DNA of 15,477 bases from contig SACC01000011.1 in the NCBI GenBank assembly GCA_009928745.1, positions 1-15,477 on the forward strand, written 5' to 3'. The DNA is from Clostridia bacterium (GTDB lineage: Bacteria > Bacillota > Clostridia > Christensenellales > CAG-1252). The position numbers and the translations under genes were made by a program. Below, piece by piece: positions 1 to 7,666 of this stretch. The notes under the pieces were generated by a model, which saw only the letters and a list, made by a program, of their open reading frames with translations, was not told where the DNA came from and made no database searches. How positions within the stretch are numbered: the stretch's first letter is position 1; each line of letters opens with the position of its first letter.

Positions 1-680
1 CAGCAATACATTGGGTATCCCGGAGCGGTCACTTGAGAATGAGTTTTACCGCCGACAAATGCGCCGCAGCTCCCGTCCTTAATCGTATGTGCGTCCTCTC
101 CGATAAAGCACGCCCCGAAGCCCTCTTCCCGCTCTAATCTGTAATAATAGACTTCTGGTTGGGGGTGACTGTGCGGAATGTAGCTGAACCATCTGCCCTG
201 CGGCACCATTATCTCGCCCAGAACCATATTAGAATACGGCGCGTTGATATAATCGAATATCGTGATTACTTCACGTCTTGCCGTGTCTTCCCATTTTCCT
301 CCGCATGAGGTAAATGTCTCCACGTCTTTAGGCAAATATAACTTTGTATCAAAAGCTCGCGCGTTATCTGTTTTTTGCACTAATATCTCGGTGTCGCTTT
401 CCGCAATACACGCAACTTGTTTTTCTCGGCAAAAGTGCAGACACGTCGGTAAATAACCGAACATATCTCTGCGGATTGCGCGGATTGCCGTATTCTCATA
501 TTCTAAAGATATTGTTCCCTTGAGCAATAAAACTGCCGTTTCCTTGATCTCGTCAAAGAACTCTATGCGCTCTCCTTTGCGGAGCTTATATACGCTGATA
601 TCCATAAGCATATCTTTGTTGATATGCTCAGTATTGGATAATATTTGGATTCCGTTTTCGAATTCGGGATAAGTGAACAT
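1..680 (-). CDS. iolB: 5-deoxy-glucuronate isomerase (partial, C-terminus beyond left edge)
   Basis: This is the first 226 residues of an IolB/KduI-like bicupin; the family is about 240-270 residues, so only the last few tens are missing. IolB isomerises 5-deoxy-glucuronate to 2-deoxy-5-keto-gluconate in cytoplasmic myo-inositol breakdown. Visible signatures are the metal-binding stretch PHSHPQPEVYYYR at residues 169-181 (His170, His172 and Glu177 as ligands), GFGACFIGE at 187-195, and GGKTHSQVTAPGYPMY at 210-225, with His214 as the fourth ligand. I translated it directly because it runs off the window. The ATG at 680-678 lies two bases after the iolC stop, and its ribosome binding site (GAGGGG) is inside the iolC 3' end, so the two are almost certainly cotranscribed and translationally coupled. 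The product of IolB is the substrate of IolC. The length, motifs and partner make the call firm. Confidence 0.93.
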   Translation of the reverse strand, partial: MFTYPEFENGIQILSNTEHINKDMLMDISVYKLRKGERIEFFDEIKETAVLLLKGTISLEYENTAIRAIRRDMFGYLPTCLHFCREKQVACIAESDTEILVQKTDNARAFDTKLYLPKDVETFTSCGGKWEDTARREVITIFDYINAPYSNMVLGEIMVPQGRWFSYIPHSHPQPEVYYYRLEREEGFGACFIGEDAHTIKDGSCGAFVGGKTHSQVTAPGYPMYC

Positions 681-682
681 TA

Positions 683-1687
683 TTAACCCCTCGCAATCAT
701 CTCGCCGTATTTGGCTTTGCTTTCGGCAATGAATTGATCTATCTCCGCTTCTTTCGGCATGAAGGACGAACATCCGTGCGCGCTGACAAGCATAGACGCG
801 GACGCGCTGCCACGCTCTAAGCATTCCATAATATCCTTGCCGTCAAGCAAGGCGCAAAGAAAAGCCGAGCCGTATCCGTCGCCGCCGCCGAAGGACTTGA
901 GCGCGATTACGGGGAAAGGCTTTATGCTGTAGCTTCCGCTTTCGGTATAGGCGGTAGAGCCTTTTTTGCCATGCTTAATAATAACGATGCTATTGCCGCG
1001 TTTAAGCCAATAATCGGCGCTCTCCTTATCGGTTCTACCTTTCTCGATAAGCGCTTCGGTCAAATCGAATTCCTCTCTTGAACCCATCAATATATCGCTC
1101 TTTTCTGCAACTTGAGCGTAATTAATGGCTATCTCATCGGCGTTTTGCCAGCTGTAAGGACGGTAATCAATATCGAATACGACATTGACATTGTGCTTCT
1201 TAGCAAAATATAACGCCTTAAAGCACGCTTCGCGGGAGGGTGATTTTGACAGCGCAGTACCCGATATAAGCAGTATTTTTGTTTTCTTTATGTATTCTTC
1301 ATCAATTTCGCTAGCTTCAAGCGCAAGATCGGCTACGCCTTCGCGGTACATAAGGATACCGCTCTCGCTTGGCGAAAGAATCTCCGTAAAGGTTAGTCCG
1401 AGCTTTTCACCGCCTGTAGCGCGGAAAATGTTACTTGTATCTATACCTTCCTTGGCAAAAAAATCAACAACGTAATCGCCAAAACGATCTGCGCTTACTT
1501 TACCGATAAATCCCACTTTTTTATTTAAGCGGGCAAGTCCCACGGCGATATTGGCGGGTGAGCCGCCAAGATACTTCTTGTATGTATCGCTCTCTGCAAG
1601 CGTCTTAAAATAATCAACGGGATTAAAATCAATCGCCACTCTACCCATAGGTATTATGTCGTATTCCTTACTACTGTCAAACTGCAT
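683..1687 (-). CDS. iolC: 5-dehydro-2-deoxygluconokinase (PfkB-family sugar kinase)
   Basis: A 334-residue PfkB/ribokinase-family enzyme that phosphorylates 2-deoxy-5-keto-gluconate with ATP in inositol catabolism. The family is about 325-340 residues. The N-terminal sugar-binding part has VAIDFNPVDY (17-26) and the GGSPANIAVGLARL motif (41-54). IolC-typical blocks are EILSPSESGILMYR (102-115), SGTALSKSPSREA (142-154) and FDIDYRPYSW (171-180). The PfkB signature 2 is KSFGGGDGYGSAFL (264-277) with the catalytic base Asp270; most homologues have GAGDSY here, but GGGD still fits the known pattern. The ATG at 1687 has a GGGAG ribosome binding site six bases away. It is the promoter-proximal gene of the iolC-iolB unit. 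I can see a consensus promoter at 1812-1840 and a leader hairpin at 1760-1791 that may regulate it. Confidence 0.95.
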   Translation of the reverse strand: MQFDSSKEYDIIPMGRVAIDFNPVDYFKTLAESDTYKKYLGGSPANIAVGLARLNKKVGFIGKVSADRFGDYVVDFFAKEGIDTSNIFRATGGEKLGLTFTEILSPSESGILMYREGVADLALEASEIDEEYIKKTKILLISGTALSKSPSREACFKALYFAKKHNVNVVFDIDYRPYSWQNADEIAINYAQVAEKSDILMGSREEFDLTEALIEKGRTDKESADYWLKRGNSIVIIKHGKKGSTAYTESGSYSIKPFPVIALKSFGGGDGYGSAFLCALLDGKDIMECLERGSASASMLVSAHGCSSFMPKEAEIDQFIAESKAKYGEMIARG

Positions 1688-1759
1688 ATATCGCTCCCTT
1701 TTGCGCTCTTTATTGTTATGGTTTTGTATATTTTGAACGCTAATTTCATAAAATAAGAA

Positions 1760-1791
1760 AATTGGCAGATAAGCTAAGCTTCATGCCAATT
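1760..1791 (-). promoter_or_regulatory. Leader hairpin before iolC (attenuator-like or operator)
   Basis: Read on the minus strand, an outer stem AATTGGCA/TGCCAATT encloses an inner AAGC-TTA-GCTT stem, and the structure is followed directly by a T-rich run (TTCTTATTTT). It starts about 14 bases after the expected transcription start and ends 72 bases before the iolC ATG. It has the shape of a weak intrinsic terminator inside a leader, hence a possible attenuator; as DNA it could equally be an operator for an inositol regulator. Nothing else in the leader identifies a ligand. Confidence 0.5.
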
Positions 1792-1811
1792 AACTCTTAC
1801 ATTTATAAAAT

Positions 1812-1840
1812 ATTATAATATTATTAGTGCGTTTTGTCAA
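1812..1840 (-). promoter_or_regulatory. Sigma-A promoter for iolC-iolB
   Basis: A perfect -35 TTGACA (1840-1835) and a perfect -10 TATAAT (1817-1812) are separated by 17 bases on the minus strand. Transcription would start near 1805, giving a leader of about 118 bases before iolC. A consensus match this good without need of an activator suggests control by repression or by the downstream hairpin. Confidence 0.85.
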
Positions 1841-1937
1841 TATGCCTGAACAAATATGCTTATAGTTGCTACTGGCATTTTTCAACTTATTGTTTAATAT
1901 GATTGCCTAGATTATGTTATAAAACACGAGTGTATGC

Positions 1938-2783
1938 CTAATCTCCTAAAGTATACCCGCTAGCGCTTGTTGGAACCGCGAACAGCTCTTCCGTAATCTC
2001 TTCTGTTTCAAATATTCTAAATACCGTAATCGTAGTATCGGGCTCCTCTGTCTCGACGATGGTGTAATCAATACGCGCAATGTAGGGTATCAGCATTTTT
2101 GCGAAATAGACATTCATCGCAACGCTTTTATTCGAGGAGGGTTGTTCAATTGAATTATATGAAAATCCAATTACTGCTTGCGATTCTTCCTCGTAATTAA
2201 TTATCGAGGCTGAATCGTCTTTAGACACAAATGTCCAGTTAGGTTGATCTTCTTCATCGAACAAATCTATTACGCCATACTTACCCGCGTATAGACATGC
2301 GAATTGCATAGGCGAGAACAAAATAGGCGTGACCGTATCAGTAGACACGGGATAATAGGTTTTTGAATTTTCGTCAATATAATATCGCTGCTCTCCTATG
2401 CGGAGAATAACTTGCTCTGTCGATCCCTTTTGATATACGAATTTGTCATAATACACTTCGCCGCTAGAATCTCTAAAATATTTTATTTTGAAATTGTTTT
2501 CGACACCGTCTTTAGTGACCGTGATGTCAAAGCTGTATGCAATACTATCGACATCTGAGATAATTGAATCCAAATCTATATCCGTATCTATATTTTCCAA
2601 CACATCACCGTTCTCAATAGGATAGTTAATGCTTATTTCACGGAAACCATCCTCCGAATACGGAAATACATTCTCGGTGATTATTTTGTTGATTAAAGAA
2701 GCAAAATCAAAATCACATGCCGTCACAGTAAAGGCGCATGCCACTATTAGTATACTTATTACAAATATTTTAATTGTTTTCAT
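1938..2783 (-). CDS. Putative lipoprotein of unknown function, 281 aa
   Basis: I do not recognise the family. The N-terminus is a lipoprotein signal peptide: basic residues at 3 and 5, a hydrophobic run at 6-19 and a lipobox V-T-A-C ending at Cys23. An earlier Cys16 follows I-V-A but sits in the middle of the hydrophobic run and is less likely to be the modified residue. The mature part is acidic and rich in alternating beta-type segments (for example YSFDITVT around 83-90 and QRYYIDENSKTYYPV near 153-167), which could be a LolA-like half-barrel; that is inference only. The ATG at 2783 has a GGGGGTG ribosome binding site about four bases upstream. It would be anchored to the outer face of the membrane. 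It appears to be transcribed alone from the extended -10 promoter at 2833-2841, and no clear terminator separates it from iolC. Confidence 0.75.
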   Translation of the reverse strand: MKTIKIFVISILIVACAFTVTACDFDFASLINKIITENVFPYSEDGFREISINYPIENGDVLENIDTDIDLDSIISDVDSIAYSFDITVTKDGVENNFKIKYFRDSSGEVYYDKFVYQKGSTEQVILRIGEQRYYIDENSKTYYPVSTDTVTPILFSPMQFACLYAGKYGVIDLFDEEDQPNWTFVSKDDSASIINYEEESQAVIGFSYNSIEQPSSNKSVAMNVYFAKMLIPYIARIDYTIVETEEPDTTITVFRIFETEEITEELFAVPTSASGYTLGD

Positions 2784-2832
2784 CTTTCACCCCCGATAAC
2801 TTACTGTCACCCTTAGGCAACATTATAGAACT

Positions 2833-2841
2833 ATTATAACA
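2833..2841 (-). promoter_or_regulatory. Extended -10 promoter element for the 281-aa lipoprotein gene
   Basis: The minus strand reads TGTTATAAT, an extended -10 (TGn-TATAAT), about 50 bases upstream of the ATG at 2783. The -35 region 17 bases further up (AAAAAC) is poor, which is compatible with an extended -10 promoter. No other good candidate lies between this gene and the terminator at 3002-3027. Confidence 0.55.
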
Positions 2842-3001
2842 TACTATCGACAACTGTTTTTTAAGTTTTTATAAATTTTACAAATATTGAAGTTTATATA
2901 TTATGTTATACCGTAAAAACAACTGTACCTATATTATATCTTTTTTTAATTATGCAACTGTTAAGGCATCACGTATTTGACAAACTACATCATAAAAAGT
3001 A

Positions 3002-3027
3002 AAAGGGTGAGCGTACGCTCACCCTTT
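3002..3027 (-). terminator. Intrinsic terminator after the 856-aa lipoprotein gene
   Basis: A perfect 26-base palindrome with half-site AAAGGGTGAGCGT begins 24 bases after the stop codon at 3051. On the minus strand it is followed by TTACTTTTTATG. The GC-rich stem and T-rich tail are typical of Rho-independent termination. It isolates the large lipoprotein transcript from the 281-aa lipoprotein gene. Because the palindrome is symmetric it could also stop plus-strand transcription weakly. Confidence 0.85.
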
Positions 3028-3050
3028 AATAATAAATTGTTTTTAATTTG

Positions 3051-5621
3051 TTATTTAACTCTTACAATTTTGAACATGCGCAATATGTCTTCGATTATGT
3101 CAATAACATCATCGTTGCAATCTACGAATACACCTTCGGGTATAGCGTCGATATCAGCGTTAGCGCCGCCCCAATTGAGTTCGAAATTATCCATATCTAC
3201 ATCAAGACTGAAGAAATCGCTGTCAAAGCCGAAGCCGTAATGCGGAACATCTTCAAATGTGAAGTCTAGGTCTAAAATACCTGCGAGTTCAGCATATGTC
3301 CAGATTGCCACGCCTTCGCCGTATACGGTATAGAAGCTGTCGTCTTCACTGGTGAATGTTACTTCAAAACCGTTAAGTACACCTGCAGCATTCTTGGTTA
3401 CGGTAGCCGCGAGTTCATAAACATCATAGATAGCGTCATCGTCGTCATCCAAACCCATGTACACATCAACGGTTACGGTTATGGTCTCTGAGCTTGCTGC
3501 GTCAACAACTTTAACAGCGGGTGCTGCGCTTTCTGTATAAGCAATTTTAACTCTTACCCATTCCACTTCGTCTATTGCGAAAGATACGAATACTTCTTTA
3601 TCCAGTGTCCAGTTGCTGCCGTCGATTTCGAATACATAATCAACTTCTTCAACTACAACTTTTACATAGAATATATCTTCGAATTCCTCAGTATTGAAGT
3701 ATACTTCAATTGACTCAGGCTGCTCAAGCGTGGGTATTGTAGGCAGTAAGCCAATCCCATTTATAACGCCTACAAGCGCATTAAGGTCTGCTGTTACTAT
3801 TGAAACATCGATAACTGAGGCAAGCATATCTTCTTTATTGATTTCTAGTGATACTTTATTGGCAGTAACTAGAGCCTCGTACCAGTCTTGTATGCTTCCG
3901 AAAGAGGTGATAAGCGCCATAATGTCAAGTCCGCCTTCTTCTTCAGCAAGAACTATTTCTTCTTCTTCGAATTCATTCATCATTTTTAAAATAAAGTCTT
4001 TTACGAAATCTTCAATATCTTCGCCATAAAATTCTTTAATGTACTCATAAATTTCGATTGCATTGATTGTATCAAATATTTCATCTTTATAGATAAAGAA
4101 TCCGTCGCCCGTTGCTTGGTCGTAAGTTAAAGTAATAAAGTTGACTGGATCTATCTCGCCTTGCTTCAGCTCTGTAATTATAAAGCTGCCCTTAGCAACG
4201 CCGAGGTTGAACGGGTTGATATCGGTAACAAGTGCAAAGTTAAAGATTGAGTCTACTAATATTTCATCTTCTTCGCCTTCCTTGTCAACCGCTTTGATCT
4301 CTACATCGCCTGTGAAGTTGATATTGAGCGGGCTGAAGTATTCAGCGCCGGTAATTGTGGGAACCACATTGGTCTGAGCTCCGATATTGAAGCCTTCAAG
4401 ACCTGCTGCAAAATTCAACGGTCCGTATACTTTGGATACAGTATCAGTATTGCTGAATCTAAAGTCTCTCTTTGGCATATTCAGTGCGATTTCCGCATCT
4501 GTCACAAGACCGCCTTTAGTTAAAACTGTAATAACAAGCTGTCCTGCAATACCTTGAATAGACTCTATATCTATTTGGTTAAGAGGAGGAGGAAGAACTC
4601 CGCTGATTATCTCGTTGAGTGAAGCGCCAATGCCGGGTATAACACTCAATAATGATTGAACTTTTTCGATTAAACTACCCAGGTCAAGCATTAATTGATA
4701 TGTTGTTACATCTCCTACAACAGCCTTTACGCCGCCGTTAGCAAACAGTACACCTAGAACCATGCTAATCATACCATCAGCGATAGCATCTAAGTCATCT
4801 GTAGTTATCTCTTCTGCTGCAAGCGCTGGAGGCTCATAGCCTATTAAATCTGTAATCATACCAACTACATTAGCATAATCCAAATATATGTAATTAGTGC
4901 CTGAACGCAGATATATTTTGCAATCAGCTTTTGTTTCTGCGCCTTTAAAATATAGACCGTAAACTACATCAGTACCGTTAAGAATCTCAACGGCAAGTTG
5001 TGTAGCTGCATCTGTTGTACCGATATTACCCTTTACCTGAAGAGCAAGGTCGATATTCTCGTGACCTACACCGTAACCTGCGACAAGATATGCCTTCGCG
5101 TTGAAGCCAATACCGTTATTCTCGATCGCTTTGCCTTTAGCTTTCGCATCTTCAATTGTAGCGATAAAAGCATTATAAACCTCAACAATAATAACGTCTG
5201 CGCCTTCCTCTTCATCATCAATCTGATATGGTTTGCCTGCGGGTTCACCCCAATCTGCGACCATTGCCGCGACAGTGAACGTTTTTACAATTATTCCCCA
5301 GGTTACCTCAACACTATATTGCTGAGAAGCATAAGCTACCCTAACTAAACCCGGAACACTTGTCGTACCGTTGTCAATCTTAGCTTTAGGAGTAAGAGCG
5401 CTTTTTAATTCGGTGTTTTGGTCATATGTATCAATTGCGTTATTGATAACCCAAAGTTCTGCATATGCTTTCAAAGCACTAATTGCTTCTTCAGCCTGAG
5501 CATCAGTAACTGTAGCTACAGGTTTATCTTTATCAGTATCGTCGGGTTTACACGCGACGAATGTGAAAACGACTGCAACGCAAAGCACTAACGCTAGTAT
5601 CAAAGCGAGTTTCTTTTTCAT
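3051..5621 (-). CDS. Large acidic lipoprotein of unknown function, 856 aa
   Basis: I do not recognise the family. A start exists at 5636, but the GGAGG ribosome binding site lies at 5630-5634, between the two ATGs and eight bases before the ATG at 5621, so the protein starts MKKKLALILA. The signal peptide has three lysines, a hydrophobic run and the lipobox F-V-A-C ending at Cys24; Phe at -3 is less common than Leu/Val. The mature protein starts with a charged Asp/Lys linker, has a helical stretch near 40-60, and then long beta-type regions interrupted by acidic loops (EEEEIVLAEEE near 560, DDDDD near 740). It contains no visible catalytic motif, metal site, sortase signal or cell-wall repeat. 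It is probably a surface-exposed binding or structural protein. It has its own promoter and terminator and ends in FKIVRVK. Confidence 0.8.
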   Translation of the reverse strand: MKKKLALILALVLCVAVVFTFVACKPDDTDKDKPVATVTDAQAEEAISALKAYAELWVINNAIDTYDQNTELKSALTPKAKIDNGTTSVPGLVRVAYASQQYSVEVTWGIIVKTFTVAAMVADWGEPAGKPYQIDDEEEGADVIIVEVYNAFIATIEDAKAKGKAIENNGIGFNAKAYLVAGYGVGHENIDLALQVKGNIGTTDAATQLAVEILNGTDVVYGLYFKGAETKADCKIYLRSGTNYIYLDYANVVGMITDLIGYEPPALAAEEITTDDLDAIADGMISMVLGVLFANGGVKAVVGDVTTYQLMLDLGSLIEKVQSLLSVIPGIGASLNEIISGVLPPPLNQIDIESIQGIAGQLVITVLTKGGLVTDAEIALNMPKRDFRFSNTDTVSKVYGPLNFAAGLEGFNIGAQTNVVPTITGAEYFSPLNINFTGDVEIKAVDKEGEEDEILVDSIFNFALVTDINPFNLGVAKGSFIITELKQGEIDPVNFITLTYDQATGDGFFIYKDEIFDTINAIEIYEYIKEFYGEDIEDFVKDFILKMMNEFEEEEIVLAEEEGGLDIMALITSFGSIQDWYEALVTANKVSLEINKEDMLASVIDVSIVTADLNALVGVINGIGLLPTIPTLEQPESIEVYFNTEEFEDIFYVKVVVEEVDYVFEIDGSNWTLDKEVFVSFAIDEVEWVRVKIAYTESAAPAVKVVDAASSETITVTVDVYMGLDDDDDAIYDVYELAATVTKNAAGVLNGFEVTFTSEDDSFYTVYGEGVAIWTYAELAGILDLDFTFEDVPHYGFGFDSDFFSLDVDMDNFELNWGGANADIDAIPEGVFVDCNDDVIDIIEDILRMFKIVRVK

Positions 5622-5629
5622 ATATATAT

Positions 5630-5634
5630 CCTCC
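5630..5634 (-). promoter_or_regulatory. Ribosome binding site that fixes the start of the 856-aa lipoprotein
   Basis: GGAGG overlaps the upstream ATG (5636-5634) and lies eight bases before the ATG at 5621. The upstream ATG is therefore part of the Shine-Dalgarno region and is not the start. Confidence 0.85.
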
Positions 5635-5645
5635 ATAAAAATTTC

Positions 5646-5659
5646 ACACTTAAAAGTGT
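5646..5659. repeat. Short inverted repeat in the leader of the 856-aa lipoprotein gene
   Basis: ACACTT-AA-AAGTGT on the plus strand, lying a few bases after the expected transcription start of the minus-strand transcript. It may be an operator half-site pair or a small RNA hairpin; a six-base arm is short enough to be chance. Confidence 0.35.
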
Positions 5660-5670
5660 ATTGTATATAT

Positions 5671-5699
5671 ATTCTACACTACGGCAAATTGTTTGTCAA
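5671..5699 (-). promoter_or_regulatory. Sigma-A promoter for the 856-aa lipoprotein gene
   Basis: The -35 TTGACA (5699-5694) and -10 TAGAAT (5676-5671) are separated by 17 bases on the minus strand. The start would be near 5664, leaving a leader of about 43 bases before the ATG at 5621. Confidence 0.8.
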
Positions 5700-5759
5700 G
5701 AAAAATTATTTTCGCCCCGACCGCATTTTTCAGCCACTTAATTGCTTAAACAAATAAAA

Positions 5760-5792
5760 AAACTTGCCGTTTTGTGTTTATACGGCAAGTTT
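5760..5792 (-). terminator. Intrinsic terminator after the 164-aa membrane protein gene
   Basis: Arms AAACTTGCCGT (5760-5770) and ACGGCAAGTTT (5782-5792) enclose an 11-base loop. On the minus strand the hairpin is followed by a T-run (TTTTATTTG). It lies 57 bases after the stop at 5849 and upstream of the next gene's promoter, so it separates the two transcripts. Confidence 0.85.
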
Positions 5793-5848
5793 AAATGATT
5801 AATTATGATTTGTTTTATAATATTCTTCTGAATTTTGTATATTAATGC

Positions 5849-6343
5849 TTAAAAAATAATTTTTCTGAATGCGATCTCCGCGCTCATATTACCTATAAAA
5901 TACGCCTTTCCTCTCAAGCTGGCATGTATGTCAGTGCCCTCGGGAGAATCAATACTTGAAGGCTCTCCGTTTTCTTGATAAAATTTTGCTACCATTAATG
6001 CAGCAGATTTAATCGAATCGGTATATACAATATAACCAATTATCTCCGGCTCTTCAGCGCCTTCTGTCTCGGAAAGGAAAATAACAATACCTTCGAACGT
6101 TACATCCGGATATGTTGAGGTATAGCTTGCAAGCAATATTGCTGCTGCTGTTTGAAAACCCGCATCAGTTCCGGCGGTTTCACCGTCAGCGCCAACATAA
6201 ACGGCAATAAGTCCTTGAGAAGTAAATTTCTCCACAAGCTTCGTAGCTCCGGGGACATAAGCGACAGCAAAACCCAATGCTCCCACTATCACTGCTGCTA
6301 TTATAAATATTACTATGCAACAAGTAAAACATCTTTTTCCCAT
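5849..6343 (-). CDS. Membrane-anchored protein of unknown function, 164 aa
   Basis: I do not recognise the family. A short basic N-terminus with three cysteines (Cys5, Cys8, Cys9) leads into one hydrophobic segment at about residues 9-30. This is followed by an external domain of about 130 residues with alternating strands and helices: GLIAVYVGADGE near 44-55, FEGIVIFLSE near 83-92, IIGYIVYTDSIKSAALMVAKF near 101-121. No lipobox cysteine follows the hydrophobic segment, so it is an N-terminal anchor or an uncleaved signal rather than a lipoprotein. The ATG at 6343 has an AGGAGG ribosome binding site eleven bases upstream. Promoter-like elements upstream and a strong terminator downstream indicate a single-gene transcript. 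No catalytic motif is visible. Confidence 0.72.
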   Translation of the reverse strand: MGKRCFTCCIVIFIIAAVIVGALGFAVAYVPGATKLVEKFTSQGLIAVYVGADGETAGTDAGFQTAAAILLASYTSTYPDVTFEGIVIFLSETEGAEEPEIIGYIVYTDSIKSAALMVAKFYQENGEPSSIDSPEGTDIHASLRGKAYFIGNMSAEIAFRKIIF

Positions 6344-6391
6344 TATCAGTAGATCCTCCTAATATTTGAGGTTAGACACAAATACAATTTT

Positions 6392-6420
6392 ATATTAACA
6401 ATTATCAAACCGGTTGTCAA
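6392..6420 (-). promoter_or_regulatory. Probable promoter for the 164-aa membrane protein gene
   Basis: A perfect -35 TTGACA (6420-6415) is followed after 17 bases by TAATAT (6397-6392), four of six matches to the -10 consensus. Transcription would start about 45 bases before the ATG at 6343. Confidence 0.55.
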
Positions 6421-6540
6421 CATTTTTTTAATATTTATACAATAATATCTCTTAATATGTAGATAAATGAGACTACTTCGTCCCTTTTCATTGCTTATAT
6501 GATATTTTAAGTAAGTTTGATTAACCTTATTATTATATAC

Positions 6541-6593
6541 GCGCCGATTGTAGAGGGCAAAATCCTCTAAAAATGGGCAGTTACACGCCCGGC
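6541..6593. repeat. Compact two-hairpin element in intergenic DNA
   Basis: Hairpin one is TAGAGG/CCTCTA (6551-6556 and 6564-6569) with a seven-base loop. Hairpin two is GGGC/GCCC (6575-6578 and 6587-6590) with an eight-base loop. Flanking GCCG (6543-6546) and CGGC (6590-6593) could close a three-way junction. The element is clearly more GC-rich than its surroundings. Such islands are often dispersed intergenic palindromic repeats, but only one copy is seen here. Confidence 0.4.
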
Positions 6594-6744
6594 AAAGTTT
6601 CACCAAAACGATAGTCAATTCAACAATTAATCCATTTGGACTTTTTTAATTAGATTTCACTTTTACTTACAGACTCAACCCTTTATATTTAAGCCCATCA
6701 ACAAAGTTTCTATTTAAGTTTAATTGAATCATTTTGCGGATTTT

Positions 6745-7656
6745 TTACTTATCAATATGTTTGGTAATTGTTTCCATAATGTCTTCAGGGTTGCAACAGG
6801 ACAAACTCCATTCTTCATAGTGGACTTCACTCTTGTCTGAGTCAATTCTATACATGGGTGACAGCGATTCACATTCTATCATACTATTATCAGTGTATGT
6901 TTCAAAATTGCAGCCAAAATCGGGATAAACACAATTATCGTCTGCTGCGAATTTTTTAATAAACAACACACCGTTATTGTAATAACCCGCGACGCCCTTC
7001 TTCAAGAACGCCCCGATCTTGAAGGGTTTCTCGCTTATAGATTGCGATACGGAAAAATATTGGTCATCATAGGAAAAACGCTTGTCGTTAATATCGGTAT
7101 AGGGCCACAAAACATAGTTACGCGTAGGTAAAAAGCCCTCGCCCTTATCATTTATAGGAAAATATACCGTACCGCCCGCTTTTAATACGGTAAGCCCCCA
7201 AAGCGCGGCGTTAATCGGCTTATTGAGGGTATTATAAAACTCGTGTCTGACACGAAGGCGTCCTCCGCCAAGCATTGTAATACCCAAAGTCTTCAAAATG
7301 CCGGTAGTAGTCTCAACTTCCGTCACAAAGATTACAGAATTCCCGTTGATTTCATAGCTCACTTTGTCAAGATCGGGATAATATGTCGCTAGCTCCTCGG
7401 GCGCTTTCCACAGACGGTGTCCGCCAATTATATGCCATATTCTTCCATCTTCAAAATGGTCTTCAAAATACTCGCCGCCCTTGGTAATTTTGTCTTCGCT
7501 ATCCTCGAACATAATATTGTAACCGCCTTTCGGCGCCAAATATATTATGCGCGGTCCAATATCAAGCGTTACCTTAACTTCAATTTGTCCGTCGCAAAGC
7601 TCTAACACTCTGCCCCATTCTGAATATTCGCCTTCTTTAATGATAATACTTTCCAT
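6745..7656 (-). CDS. Galactose-mutarotase-like protein (DUF4380-like fold)
   Basis: A 303-residue protein with the overall pattern of the galactose-mutarotase/glycoside-hydrolase beta-sandwich superfamily, most like the proteins labelled DUF4380. Indicators are DIGPRIIYLAPKGGYNIMF (32-50), GGHRLWKAPEE (78-88), the RHEFYN strand (137-142), ECESLSPM (261-268) and EEWSL (281-285). An in-frame ATG at 7683 would overlap the hexosaminidase gene, and its AAGGA is too close. I prefer the ATG at 7656, with GGTG five bases upstream and ten bases after the upstream stop. The tight spacing to the GH20 gene implies one operon, and the product may bind or interconvert the anomers of the sugar released by that enzyme. 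The fold is likely; the actual activity and ligand are not established by the sequence. Confidence 0.78.
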   Translation of the reverse strand: MESIIIKEGEYSEWGRVLELCDGQIEVKVTLDIGPRIIYLAPKGGYNIMFEDSEDKITKGGEYFEDHFEDGRIWHIIGGHRLWKAPEELATYYPDLDKVSYEINGNSVIFVTEVETTTGILKTLGITMLGGGRLRVRHEFYNTLNKPINAALWGLTVLKAGGTVYFPINDKGEGFLPTRNYVLWPYTDINDKRFSYDDQYFSVSQSISEKPFKIGAFLKKGVAGYYNNGVLFIKKFAADDNCVYPDFGCNFETYTDNSMIECESLSPMYRIDSDKSEVHYEEWSLSCCNPEDIMETITKHIDK

Positions 7657-7666
7657 ATAAACACCG

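Larger units (their letters stand above)
6344..6744. other. Gene-free stretch between the 164-aa gene and the mutarotase-like gene
   Basis: This 401-base gap is very AT-rich except for one compact GC-richer element at 6541-6593 (described separately). It holds the promoter of the 164-aa gene at its left end. A 90-codon frame on the minus strand (6618-6346) has no ribosome binding site and an amino-acid composition (Ile, Asn, Tyr, Lys) expected from AT-rich noncoding DNA. I see no convincing terminator for the mutarotase-like gene. Confidence 0.6.

Noticed and set aside
1860..1895. Possible terminator after the 281-aa lipoprotein gene (ATGC/GCAT arms)
   Set aside because: The arms are only four bases with a long loop, too weak to call.
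3002..3027. Perfect 26-base palindrome considered as a recombination or regulator site
   Set aside because: Its place 24 bases after a stop codon, GC-rich stem and following T-rich run fit an intrinsic terminator better.
4998..5348. 116-codon plus-strand frame inside the large lipoprotein gene
   Set aside because: It is antisense to a well-supported gene with promoter, ribosome binding site and terminator, and the product has no recognisable features.
6346..6618. 90-codon frame on the minus strand upstream of the 164-aa gene
   Set aside because: It has no ribosome binding site, runs over the promoter of the 164-aa gene and the two-hairpin element, and has the amino-acid composition of translated AT-rich noncoding DNA.
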